Shown here: one piece after another, positions 1 through 10,897 of the stretch
Position numbering within the stretch: the stretch's first letter is position 1
How the letters are laid out: every line of letters starts with the position of its first letter
Source: Nectonema munidae
Lineage: Eukaryota; Nematomorpha; Nectonematoida; Nectonematidae
NCBI GenBank assembly: GCA_030549495.1
Contig: JAUIRK010001053.1
Span: 250,001-314,000 of the forward strand
Direction: 5' to 3'
Length of the DNA: 64,000 nucleotides
Translations under genes and position numbers: made by a program
Notes under the pieces: model-generated
What the model saw: the letters and a program-made list of their open reading frames with translations, nothing else
Databases searched by the model: none
What the model was told of the DNA's origin: nothing

Positions 1-1000
1 AACAGAAATAAAGTATAGATATTTTAACTTACGTTGATTCAATACTTTCTTATGACAATTTACTTCTTATTAAAATTTCTTTTTCTTTTTCTTAAAAACT
101 AAGTCTGAGATAAAAAACTTTTACAATAAAAATCAAAACATTAGGCTTTTATTTATTGTAAATATTTAGAGGGTCAAATAAATTGAACATATTTTCAAAT
201 TTAGACATAAAGACACTTATAAAAATCGATTTAATTGATCATTTACTTCGTAATCCCAACAATTAATAAGTAAAAAATTGATACACAAAATAAAAAAATA
301 GGTTCGAGTAAATGAAAAACAAAAAAAGGAGGGGGGGAGGTGCAAAAAAGAAACCTACATTTAGGGTATAACTATATTTCAAGATAAGATATCATGATAA
401 TTAAGTTCGATCGATTTTCTTGATCTAGTATTTAAATTATTTTAAAGTTAGCTGAATTTTTAGTATTGCATTTCAATAAAAATTCCACTAAACAAAATTA
501 TTCTAACGATATGAATTATAAATGTTAGTTAAATTGACACAAAACTTTATTGAAAGGTTCAAACGCCTATTTCTTGAAATCAGTTGTATGCTTGGCAATG
601 CAGATCGTGATTTGTTAAAATTAATTAACAGCCTTACAAGGAGACTCTTTAAAATTGGTTGATATTTTGAGGATAATCTATTATAAGTAGTAGACTCCCT
701 TAAAAACATTTCTAATTTTGCGGCAAATTTTATATTCAGATGGAAAGAAAAGTTTTCAGAGGCAAAAATTGAAGTTAACTCTAACTACCTTGTTTATAAT
801 GTAAAATTAATTTTTTTGAAAATAGAATTATACGTTTAAATATATGCATTCATTTTGAATTATTAAAGCATTAAAAAATAAGGTTCTGATATGTGTCAAA
901 AGTATAAACTTTAAAATTGGTATCATGGGGTATCATCACCCTCCAATAAAACAATTCTAAATTTAAATTGTTATACTTCACCTTTTGTATTGCTGAACCA
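1..1000. other. AT-rich noncoding flank
   Basis: No coding similarity or clear repeat structure seen on either strand; the open frames here are short and low in complexity. A short purine/G run lies near 328-341. Probably intron or intergenic sequence of the RNF123-like locus downstream. Confidence 0.5.
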
Positions 1001-1004
1001 ACAT

Positions 1005-1315
1005 ATACAAAATATGTTAGAATAATGAATACCAACTATTTGAAAAATTACTAGATATTGCTTTTAGAAGATTGTATCAAAACCTATTTTCATGCCACTT
1101 TTGGAATTCGGTTCACACATTTGCAATCTATGTAATCTTGCTGAATCTGTGAGTGGGAAAATTCAAACTATTTGTACAATGTGGAATTAAAGAAAAGAAT
1201 TTTTCATATAGACCATGAATACCTGCCTTAAACCGAACTTTCTGATGTGAAAAGGCTGATAGACACTTTTTGAAATCAAAAAATCTCTGCAAAAAAGTAA
1301 AGTATAGCGTGTTAA
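1005..1315 (+). pseudogene. decayed duplicate of the RNF123-like exon and its upstream intron
   Basis: This stretch aligns end to end with about 3124-3410: the same intron end, the same acceptor-like ttttagaag, and the same exon beginning up to the run of Lys and Ser codons before the RING. In-frame stops and small indels have accumulated and the RING codons themselves are absent, so it cannot encode the domain. It is a direct, tandem, partial duplication about 2.1 kb upstream of the better-preserved copy. Alternatively it could be an ancestral exon made redundant, but the partial extent favours a dead copy. Confidence 0.7.
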
Positions 1316-1429
1316 ACGAAAAACAAATCGCTAGCATTTTGCCTTCTTTTGCAACATTACTGTTATTTCTTGTTCCAATGCTTTTGTGTCATGATAATAC
1401 CTTCGTCACTTTCTACACTTCATGATGCT

Positions 1430-1609
1430 CAAGGAAGAAATAATAAAGTGTACACTTTTCCAAGTCCATCAAACAGGAAAATTTTAAAAGGAGTTCAATA
1501 TGGACTTTGTCTTGGCAAGGATAGGAAAGCCTACGCTAAATGCCAAAAGTTTCATATTTATTTGTGTGGTGAACACAAAAAGGCTATATTTTATTGTGAA
1601 AATGTTTAA
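1430..1609 (+). pseudogene. piggyBac transposase C-terminal fragment
   Basis: The translated end carries the Cys-rich tail typical of piggyBac transposases: a first Cys in a GLCLGKDRK-like context, then KCQKFHIYLCGEHKK and a final Cys. The layout resembles the tail of the better-preserved piggyBac protein at 17.3-19.2 kb (CQKCSRFICKNH). No DDD catalytic part is present, so it is a 3' scrap of a different, older insertion. Confidence is limited by shortness. Confidence 0.5.
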
Positions 1610-2470
1610 AATAACATTTTCAATAAATTTTTGATAATTAAACAGTGTTCAAATTCCAAAATGATAATGGGTCCAGGGATATTTTCAGTAAGTTTTTTTG
1701 AAAGCAGCATGTGGTTTAAATACTAAGCGTGTATCCTTAGTTTGTTTTTAACCGTAGACATTTTCATGAAGATTACTTTTCTGTTAGTCACAACAGGCAC
1801 TAATTAAATCAAGAAATAACTTTGAATTCAATTTCTATGACTTTTTACAAAAGATTTTATTATCAAATTTTTCATGATATATTTTTTTATTCATATTTCT
1901 AATAGAGGAGAAGAAGTCGCTCTGTTGCTGCTAAATGTGCCAATCTTCGACATATCCCACATTGAGTGTTTTATACTGCCCAAACTCGGAGAAGATCCGA
2001 ACGAACCCACTTCATCAAATGCATGTTGTTCTTCGCAAACTGTATACTTGCCTCACTGTAAGTTGCTTTAATATTATTATATATTACTTCGGTATACTTG
2101 TCAGTGCTGTATCGAGAACGCGGTTGAGGTATCATGCCTTCCTGAAAGAAAAAAACTCTCGTAAAATCCGTAAGAAATGGAAAAACTAATGAGCATGCAC
2201 CCTCTACCAGGAAATCCTGCTTTGCTTGTGCTAACGCATGCTTCTTTGTATTTGTATAAATAGGCCAAGCACTGATGTTACCACTTCATTTGTGTAAGAT
2301 AAGGAACTAGTCAAAATGCGAATTTGGAAATACTCAGCTTAATTCATTTTGGCTATTTGATTTATTGATTAATCACCGCATTAATTTTTTGGTTGCAACC
2401 ATTTTATTGAATAGTGTCCTATGATACTTGTCAAGATAACATTTTATAATATATTTATGTTATTTTATAG

Positions 2471-2598
2471 TTAACCCATTAACGACGAGAATAATCAGAC
2501 GATATCTAGTGTAAAGCAGAAGATTTGTATTAAAAAGCATTAATAAACGCAGACGATTCACATTTTTGTAAAGTCGACTGTGGTCGATAACCGGTTAA
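2471..2598. mobile_element. TTAA-flanked MITE with GCAGACGAT boxes
   Basis: Starts TTAACCCATTAACGACGAGA and ends CGATAACCGGTTAA, so the ends are imperfect inverted repeats of about 18 bp including the TTAA. Inside are aatcagacgat, aagcagaagat and cgcagacgat boxes. It is closely related, inverted, to 16664-16798 and 22212-22345 and to the outer element at 28341-28740. TTAA target sites and CCC ends are the habit of piggyBac-type elements; no coding capacity. Confidence 0.8.
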
Positions 2599-2734
2599 GA
2601 TAAAAACTTTCTTTTGTTTTTTTGAAACATATTATCTAAACCCGTTATGGAGAAAATGTTTGCAATGAAGTTAAATGCAGGATTCCAATCAAAACTTTGA
2701 AATACTAAGGTGAAGCATCTAGACCACCATTTTA

Positions 2735-2806
2735 GGGGGCGTGAGTAAGGTTGGTTAGATGCTGGGCTTCGACTCGATGAAAAGATCCCACAGTACCTTT
2801 AACTTT
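2735..2806 (+). repeat. tRNA-derived SINE copy, internally deleted
   Basis: Begins gggggcgtgagtaaggttgg (A-box-like) and matches the full copy at 39348-39491 at both ends. The middle, including the B box, is missing; the join falls at tcgatgaaaa, a segment found late in the full copy. A deletion derivative of the same SINE family. Confidence 0.65.
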
Positions 2807-3234
2807 CTTTTCACGAGTAGTGAGCTATAGTTACTGAGAGTTAATAATGCGATCAATAGATAATAATCTATAATATAATAATTCCAATTGTGTAAAAGAA
2901 TACTAAACCCATAGATAAAATAAGTTGGCATTTTTATTTATAGTCAAACAGTATTTAAAACTTCAATTTCATTAAAAATCAGTATTTAGGCGCCAGAAAC
3001 TTATGGTAGAAAATGTAAATAGATTTTTCCATAAAGTTGTTAATATCCTAATAATACAACGGTTTTATTTAGCGTAGAAGATTCATATAGAATTTGTGAT
3101 AATTATAAGCAACCTTACTTTGTTCAAAATATGTCAGAATAAGTAATACCAACTCTTTGAAAAGTTACTACTTATTTCTTTTAGAAGACTATATCAAAGC
3201 CCGTTTTCATGCATCTTTTGAAACGCGGCTTACG

Positions 3235-3500
3235 CATTTGCAATCTAGCTGAATCTGTTAAGGAGAAAATGCAAACTATTTGTACAATGTGGAATTAAAG
3301 AAAAGAATTTTTCATTTAGATCATGAATACCTGACTTCAACAGAACTTTCAGATGTGAAAAGACTGATAGACTTTTTGAAATCAAAAAAATCGCTACAAA
3401 AAAGTAAAGGAGTGGCCATTAGTGATGATGACCTGTGTACAATATGTTATACGCGACCGGCTTCAGTTTCTTTTATACCTTGTGGACATAAATCTTGCCG
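3235..3500 (+). CDS. RNF123/KPC1-like E3 ubiquitin ligase, RING-encoding exon (partial)
   Basis: The in-frame translation runs ...YNVELKKRIFHLDHEYL, then a charged linker, then DDLCTICYTRPASVSFIPCG and HKSCR. The C-x2-C, C-x-H-x2-C first half of a RING and the spacing and wording (LC.ICY..P....F.PCGHKSC) match the C-terminal RING of RNF123 (KPC1), the catalytic subunit of the ubiquitin ligase that targets p27Kip1. The exon ends at TGCCG with GTAAAA as donor. The left limit is uncertain: in-frame stops upstream of about 3242 mean the acceptor is probably the AG at 3240-3241. I could not find the exon carrying the last RING cysteines, nor upstream exons, so the gene may extend outside the window or be broken by insertions. 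Its partial duplicate lies at 1005-1315. Confidence 0.7.
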
Positions 3501-4478
3501 GTAAAATTTATACTATTTGATAACTTTTTCCCATTTCTTTGCGTTCTTAACCCTGTGGTTTACTAATTAACTCATCTTATTGAAAGATAAAAATTACAGG
3601 TTTGTCTTATACTCTCAAATTTATATGTTGCATCTTTTAATAATCATAAAATTGTCTCCAACACTTTTTAGTGCAACACGTTTTTTAGTTAGCCCAAAAC
3701 CGAAAAAGCATTCTTTGTTCATTTACGCTCAAACTTTTAAAAAACGTAAAAGTTATAGCATTTTAAAGACACTTCACAATTTTGCTGATAGAAATCAGCA
3801 TGTATGCCTCTTTATTTCTATGCTGTTTTCAGATGTTCTTTTCCCTGTCAAAAGAGCATTAAATCCAGGCTCAGATATCAGAGCCGGGCGGGGTCCCCCA
3901 AACTCCCCTTTCCCCGCGGGGAATCTTGATTTATTTTATATTATATTTTATTGATCCTGCCTGCTAACATAAAATCATATAATTGTAAGTATCACTGTAG
4001 AGACAGATCCATCTTTATAAAGGGAGTGTTTTGGTTGAACTTCCTCCAACAAACAAGCTACAAAAAGAATATGAGAAGAAAAAAATTTACTTACTATATG
4101 ATAATATTTTTACCTGGTGGGAACAAAGAAAAGAAAGATCCCGCCCAATTTACATTTTTATCTAGAAAAATTTTAGCTATCTCAAATAGCACTTCAAAAT
4201 CTTAACGAATTTTTAGATACAAATAAAAAATAATTTAAATCCAGAAAAGGTAGAAAATTTGATTATTGATCACGGTAACAATAATTTGTTTAAGATTTTT
4301 CTCGATAAATTTCTTCTCATGTTTGAATTTATATTCCTATGTTGCAGTGTTTCTTGAATGAAGGATAATTTAAAATTACCCCGTTTCTCGAGGGGAGCAA
4401 ATTTGAAAACCCTAACCCGATCCGAAATCAAAAATGGCTTCCCACCTGTCTCTGCCACATAACCATGTTGTAAATGGG
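3501..4478. other. intron or intergenic, with a GC-rich patch
   Basis: Mostly AT-rich. A conspicuous GC-rich segment at about 3885-3925 (gccgggcggggtcccccaaa ... ccccgcgggg) is probably a transposon end. No second RING half recognised. Confidence 0.4.
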
Positions 4479-4486
4479 GTAAGGAC

Positions 4487-5190
4487 TAGAGCTTCTGATT
4501 TCTCGATAAAATTTAATTCTCGAGAAACGAGAAAAAAATATATGATTCTCGAGACTCGAGAAAAGTTTCGAGAAGTTAAAAAATATTCAAAATATTTTAC
4601 GAAAAAAAAATTTATTTTATTAGTAAAATAACTTTTTAAAAAAACAAGAGCATTTAAAGTTTCGTTTTTCAAACTCAATCGTTTTGGAGATAAAATTCTT
4701 CCGCATTGACAAGAAGTTGGTTGGATGCATTAAAGAGAATTTTTTAACAATTGCATCGATTCTGATAAATCAATATTTTTGTTTTGTTTGAACATCTGTA
4801 GTTCTTCTTCTATTGTACTAACTTTTTCTTCTTTTTTATCATACATGAATTCTTTAATTTCTCTATTTAAACTTTGAATTAGAGATTCTTCTTCAAACTC
4901 ATCAAGAGATTCGATTTGAATTTGGCTTTCTTATATAACAGTTCCATGCTCCGAATAATGAGAAAAAATTTTATCAAAAATATTTTTTGCACATTCTAAA
5001 ATTTCTTCAATATTTGAATATTCAAAAGTTGATCGTGCATTACACATAATTATTTATTTTTTATTAATATTTATTCAAAATTTAACATGTTTTCAGTAAT
5101 AAAAAATTTTTTAAATTCTTGAGTCTCGACAAAAAATTCTCGAGAATCAAGAAATAAAAAAATTCTAAAATTCTCGAGACAGAAGGTCTA
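4487..5190 (-). mobile_element. hAT transposon relic with exact 8-bp TSD
   Basis: Flanked by GTAAGGAC at 4479-4486 and 5191-5198, a perfect 8-bp target duplication. Ends are TAGAGCTTCTG and CAGAAGGTCTA with repeated TTCTCGAGA subterminal palindromes. Read on the minus strand, about 5050-4730 encodes a transposase fragment (MCNARSTFEYSNIEEILECA...) with one internal stop, and 4690-4610 reads SPKRLSLKNETLNALVFLKS, the C-terminal dimerisation segment of hAT transposases. The catalytic middle is deleted. Non-autonomous deletion derivative of a coding hAT. Confidence 0.8.
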
Positions 5191-5198
5191 GTAAGGAC

Positions 5199-5875
5199 CG
5201 ATCAGGATTTGTGACCAAAATTTCGAGATAACTAAATGCAAATACTAAATATCTTACAAAGTGTTGTACTTTGAAATTGCATTTTAGGAACACTTTCAAA
5301 AAGTTTTTCCTTCATTTTTTTATCATCCTATATTTTATGAGAATTAAAGGAGTATTGATTTTAATCTTGAGGATCTGTTCTTCAGAGGAGGTGTGCTTTT
5401 TTAGCGAAATAAATAGAAATGTCAAAATTTTTGAAATCCTATTCTTTTCGAATAAATCAAATATAATGCGATGTCTTAAATGCTTTTAAATAGAAGAATG
5501 AATAATGATAAAAAAAAGTTTAGAATGAAAAATATTTTTGTATTTTCAATACAATAAAAATACATCGTATTATTTTTATTAAGAAAAATGAAATGTGCTT
5601 TAAAAAAGGTGCAAAAGCAAAAAAAAATTTTTTCCCAAAACAACAAATATGAGATATAGAAAACGTTTAGAATTCCTTCTTACTTTTTTATTCTTCTACA
5701 GGGCTTCGGAGTAGGAGCTAGATTCAAATCTAAAAAAAATCGAGAAAAATAAAATCGATTTCTGTACACTACACAAAATCTATTACGTTAAAGAAACTAT
5801 ACATAATTTTTTTTTCAATTGATCCTTCTTCTCCAACTTTAACTTGTTTTACGAAACAAAAACTGCTCCCAAAAA
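5199..5875. other. AT-rich noncoding
   Basis: Nothing recognisable; short simple A and T runs only. Confidence 0.4.
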
Positions 5876-5883
5876 AGCTAAGT

Positions 5884-6288
5884 CAGTGGTTCCCAAACTT
5901 TTTCTGATCGTTACCCACTTTTCATACATGATCCTTGTCACAATAATCATAGCCGGTGAATATCGTGACTGTCTACTACTAGCTAACAATTACAATCATA
6001 AGATTAATTAAAAAAAGGCATTTTGCTACAAGGTGTTTCAAGAATAAGCAAAAAAAGAATGAAACATAGAAAATCCACTGGATGGAGAAAGTTTATTAAT
6101 CTTTGAATCTTACAAATTTGATAACATTTGGGAGACACTCTACTCAGTGTGAAGGGTGATTTTGCAGATTATTATCGATAAGCTTCTTGATTCCTGGTTT
6201 TGTTTCACTTAAAGCACAATGTAGGTCAATTTATAGCCTCAGATTATGGCCCCCAAGAGGGCCCTGGCGCACAGTTTGGGAACCAATG
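5884..6288. mobile_element. hAT MITE (CAGTGGTTCCCAAAC ends)
   Basis: Left end CAGTGGTTCCCAAACTTTTT, right end CAGTTTGGGAACCAATG: inverted repeats of about 17 bp. The 8-bp AGCTAAGT occurs on both sides (5876-5883 and 6289-6296), an exact hAT-type target duplication. About 405 bp, no coding capacity. The end sequence is the widespread Charlie-like hAT pattern. Confidence 0.85.
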
Positions 6289-6296
6289 AGCTAAGT

Positions 6297-6930
6297 AGAT
6301 GGCAATTTTCTCGACATGAGACATACTATTTATACTGTGTTTCCTTTTTTACTTTAAGAAAATCTAAAAGGTTAAATATTGTATAAAGAAAGAACAAAAT
6401 TGAAACAAGGTACTATAAAAAAAGTTAAATATTATTTTTGCTATTGATAAGAGTATTTTAACATAACTTTCATCTTAGTAAAATTTAATTTTTAAGTAAA
6501 AAAAACACTCATTTTAGTGAAAAAGACACACTTAAAGTAAAAATGATATAACTGCTTTTTAAAACTCTGAATCTATTTTAATATGAAATGAATTGAAATC
6601 CGATAAAATAAGATAATGTTTCCGGATCCTGTTAATTCAACTGGGATTTTTAGGTCATTTATTACCAAACTATACTCTACTTCATTTTAATGCCTACATT
6701 GACAATTTTTCAAATATTAATGCCTATTTTATTTAATATGTTTAGAAATTGTATCACTTATCATTTGATGACAAATAAAGACTGTTTTTATTGCAAGACA
6801 CCAGTTGAAAATGTTAAAGACTCTTGATTCTCTCATTTCCATTTAGGCACGTTGTTTGCTCCATATTCTTATTTGCTTTTTTAATAAATTTGTAAAGTAC
6901 AATTTTACCATTTTTTCTTCCTCGTATTGT
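6297..6930. other. AT-rich noncoding
   Basis: No coding similarity or repeat ends seen. Confidence 0.4.
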
Positions 6931-6931
6931 T

Positions 6932-8400
6932 TTATACAATTTGGTTAAATCCTAGCAAAAAGTTGAAAATATCTAAGAGATTTAGTCTCACTATGAGTCT
7001 CTTTTCTAAAAATCCTTTTGTAATTTTAAAGACATTGTCCAAAAGTTTTATTGCGCTAAAAGAACTACATTCTAAAGCATCCCTTTTTCCTTTATAAATA
7101 GATGTTAGTTCGCTATAAAACCATCTGCTCATGCTTTATAAACTCATCGCCTACTCTTTTGATAGCTATCACTCCTATTTCCTCCCAGGCTTGTATCATA
7201 TCTGTAGTCATTTCACTAGTTCCAGCTGTCTTTCCCATTTAGTTCGTCCAATTGCATTTCTAATTTATTCTATCTGAAAACTCTGTGTATGTACTTTCTC
7301 TACCATACAATCTTCATCCTTAAAACTACCTTGGTTTTCAAAATCAAAATTTCTTCAAAATATGTTTTCCATCTTTTGATTACTACATTTGCATTCTTTG
7401 CTACTGAATTGTGAGAAGATTTTCTCATTTTCTTGCTTTCTCCCTTTCCCATTTTCTCTCCTGTGAATACCTTTCCCATTTTCTTCTCCAAATTTAATAT
7501 CCTTATTGATTTTTCTCAACCGAATCTTTCAACCTCCAAAAATTCAAAACCGGTTTCAAATCAGGTTTAACACTTTTTGCTATTTAATCTTTACTTCAGC
7601 TATTACCAGTCTATGCTGTTGTACAACTTCTTCATTCTTTATTGTTTTTATATTTCTAACTAATTTTCTTGAATCTTTTCTCCTTAACCAAATGTCAATC
7701 ATTGTGCTATTTCTACCATTTATATAAGTTATCAGATTATTGTCACTTTTCTTGAAATAAGTCTATGCATGCATTCATTGCTGTCATATTATCTAACATT
7801 CTTATTCCTTCCTGATTAGTAATACCAATTTCATAGTCACCGTGAACATGTTCAAACCCGGTTTTGCTTTTCCCAACATGAAAATTGAAATCTCCAATCA
7901 ATATTCTTCATTTTTAAATTCTTCAATATAATGCATCAAATCAGTCCAATTTCTGCTTGTGGATCATATGCTGATATTATTTGCATTCTTCTAATTTTCC
8001 TATGCTCATTATTCTTTCTTTCAGTCTACTTACATCTATTATTTTATCACCCATATCTGTCCTCACAAATACACCTATGCCCTGGGTTCTATCAATGTTT
8101 CCTTTCCAAAAAAACTTATAATTTCTAATTTTTTTTCTTTCGCAATTTCTCCATCTTGTTTCCTGTACACAAGGATTCCAAACTTTCTGTCTAGACTTTC
8201 GTAAACTTCATTTGATCTTACGCATATAGTACCTACTTTCCATGTGCGAAAAGATAAACACAACCATTTTTCAGACATTTCTCTCCTTCATGAGAATTCG
8301 AGATTGAATTATCGTGGCGAATCCTACCCTTTCTGACGTAGCTTATGATCCTAACCCGGGTGACACTTTGGGGTGTGCTAACCCCTTGATCCATTTTGAT
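6932..8400 (-). mobile_element. RTE-like LINE, broken (endonuclease plus start of RT)
   Basis: Minus-strand translation in several frames gives a non-LTR element of the endonuclease-reverse transcriptase type: FRTWKVGTI start at about 8250, GIGVFVRTDMGDKIIDVSRL at about 8080, ISAYDPQAEIGL at about 7970, the endonuclease box GDFNFHVGKSKTGFEHVHGD at about 7890, EEVVQQHRLVIAEVKIK at about 7630, RWKTYFEEIL near 7370, and the RT opening YKGKRDALECSS...IKLLDNVFK near 7090-7020. Frames shift repeatedly and stops are frequent, so it is dead. The catalytic YADD part is missing; it ends after the first RT motifs. A downstream piece of the same type lies at 38840-39225. Clade given as RTE-like from wording; not proven. 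Confidence 0.8.
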
Positions 8401-8419
8401 ATGTCATGAGAATTTTTTC

Positions 8420-9290
8420 GAGTATACTTTTTACGAACGACTGCTCTTGCTATAATTAACCATTTTTTACTGAAAATTGGATACTTTTAACCTTCATTCA
8501 TGAAAGAAATTAACTCACAAGATAGTGGTAAATTGAAATCAGACTTATTTTCTCCTAGATCAACTGCTTTCCAGAGCTAATTTACTTGTTCTGCCCATAG
8601 CTATAGATTACGGCGCCTATTTCTCGCCTTTCACCTCTAGAACATTTAGTTTGAAGCAACTCAGTCACGAAAAGGCAGATCTAGAGATTCGCTGTCAAAG
8701 GCTGTTTGAGACACTTGTCTTTAGAGACATTTCATAGAGATTGAAAGCTCATCCTCAATGGCATAAACAGCATTAGGCGTCATACTAAAAAAAATACAAA
8801 ATAAACTCACAAAAATTTAAGTTTAGGCATCCTCATTTCAATTTTGAGAATAAATTTTCCAATTATCTAAGTATTCTTTAGATTTTAATCCGAATTAAAA
8901 TTATTTTATTCTTTGTATCATAAATAGTTCTACACAGCACATTATTTACATGAGAAGATAACTGAACTTATTTTGCATTCAAGATACCTTTTGAATTCAT
9001 TACTCCCATGATTATGAATAGTAAGTGGACAAAAAGGGATTTTCTTTATCATACCCACTGCGAATTTTTTCCAAAGATTGGAAGGAAAGGTGATCCTTTT
9101 ATCTGTGAATCTATTAATATGGTAAAATTATTGCAAACTTATTCATACTTTTATATTAAAACAAGCATTTGTTTTCTCGTTTTATTAACGTGATCTCTTT
9201 TTTCCTTTTGAGCACATTATTTTTAAGTTGAATACATATTTATGGGTGAGATTATTTACCCAAACAGATCAAAACAAATTTAAATTTACA
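8420..9290. other. noncoding, nothing recognised
   Basis: No coding similarity; slightly higher GC around 8580-8720. Could be older repeat sequence. Confidence 0.35.
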
Positions 9291-9366
9291 TAGAAGAATT
9301 ATTCTACACTTTGGCATCGAACCCCTGACCTTCAACTATTAAGCTGAGTGGTACACCCTAGAGAGA
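9290..9366 (-). repeat. tRNA-like SINE remnant
   Basis: The minus strand reads GTACCACTCAGCTTAATAGT (A-box region) followed after a few bases by GGGGTTCGATGCC, a B-box match. No cloverleaf can be completed and there is no acceptor stem, so it is read as a tRNA-derived SINE head rather than a tRNA gene. Confidence 0.45.
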
Positions 9367-9645
9367 GAAATATTTATTGAATACAAAAAGAAAACAGTAA
9401 AAAAACATTTCGAAAGTTTTGTTTCAAAAAAACAATTTAATAAGTTGTAAATAAACAAAATACATCACATGCCATAAAAATCAAAAGCCACGATGGCCGT
9501 ATATTAGATTTCTATGCTAAGAAAAAATACTTTGTATACTTTTATTTGACACTATGAAAAGAAAACATGTTCGGTGGTTACAGGTGAAACATATTAGGTT
9601 ACATTTTGGGGCCATTTCATAAAATGATAAAAAATCATTTTTGAC

Positions 9646-10805
9646 CTAATTTTTAAACACAGGTAAGAATAACCAGTGTAGATTTTCAAATGGCGACTTG
9701 TTATTTTTGTAAAACAGATTGGTTTTCTTGACAATAGAAATATCTAAACTTTTAAGGCAATAATTAATTCTGATAAGGTTATTCAAATTTCTTGTTTCAT
9801 AATCAGATGATTCTTTGTAATTTATAAATTTTCCAAAAAAACCCTTGAGCTGTCCGTTGATATTATTGAAAGTAAACACAGCTATTTTGAGGTTGAATAT
9901 ATCTTTCAGTTTCAGTAAACTATTCCAAAGGAAAATTTCATTAGTATGTTCTCTGTTTCTCAAACAATACCTCCAAAGGGGTAGCAATTGACAATACTTT
10001 CATGTATGATAAAAGAGTTCTTTATATATTATAAATTTGATATTCATAAGAGAGATATCCTATGTACTATATAAAATCCCAATTATCCTATTCAGTTTTG
10101 AGTTTAATTGTTCCACGTGCTCATTGAACTTCAAATTACAACTTAAAATAAAACCTAAAATTTTAACTTGTTCAACTACTTATATATCCATTGATTTCAA
10201 AGAATGATATTTCAAGTTAGATTTCCGAGAAATCATCATACACTTCGATTTTTCTCTATTGATCGAAATTTTTTTGTCCTTGAACCATAAACATAGGGAG
10301 TTTATTTCAGGCATGAGTGAATTTATATTTACTCCTCCATGTGTTTTAATAAAAGATAGTGGTACATAAGCACAGATATCGTCAGCATACAGTAAAAATT
10401 ATAAAATATTTAATTGAGAGAAAAGATTGTGGATATATATGTTGAATAAAATAGGGGAAGAATGAAGCCTTGCGAAACTTCACATATGCTTGATAGTACT
10501 TTTGAATAGGTATTATTTATTCTAACTTTCTGGATTCGATTTTGAAGGTAAAAGAGGTAAAAATGCAAAGTATCTATACTTATGTTTTGTTTATATAATT
10601 TTTGTATAAGTGTTGTATGACAAATTCTATCGAAATCTTGTCATAGATCTAAAAAGAATATCAAAACATATTTTTTTCTCGAGAAAATTAACTAAAGTGT
10701 TCAACAAGTATGAATGATATGCTGCCATTGAATGATTTTTCATGAAGCTGAACTGAAACTTATTAATGAGTTTAAGGGATTCTAGGTATTAGACTAGTTG
10801 AGTAT
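9646..10805 (-). mobile_element. jockey/CR1-like LINE, 3' part of RT ORF (left of the LTR insertion)
   Basis: Minus-strand frames read QFSFMKNHSMAAYHSYLLNT, FRSMTRFR / DFDRICHTTLIQKLYKQN, the catalytic LLYADDICAYVPLS box near 10390, INREKSKCMMISRKSN and VEQVKILGFIL near 10200, and a C-terminal block (LPLWRYCLRNREHTNEIF...) down to about 9650. This is a non-LTR reverse transcriptase with several frame breaks and stops. The same ORF continues on the far side of the LTR element at 14787-15520, so one LINE was split by that insertion. Confidence 0.8.
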
Positions 10806-10897
10806 TTTACAATTAAGCTCGAGTGATAAAATAAGTGGAGAGGAGATTTGATAATGGAAAAGGTGAAGTGATGCTTGAAGGCTTGAATTATACTACA
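10806..10897 (-). repeat. 3' end repeat (LTR) of the gypsy-type element
   Basis: 92 bp; on the minus strand it starts TGTAGTATAATTC directly after a G-rich purine tract and matches 14690-14781. Short for an LTR; the matching 5-bp flanks support these limits. Confidence 0.7.

Noticed and set aside
3832-3870. Possible last RING half of the RNF123-like gene (AG then TGTTCTTTTCCCTGTCAA)
   Set aside because: The cysteines are spaced C-x3-C, not C-x2-C, and the frame runs into repeat sequence.
9290-9366. tRNA gene on the minus strand
   Set aside because: A and B boxes only; no foldable cloverleaf, so called a SINE remnant.
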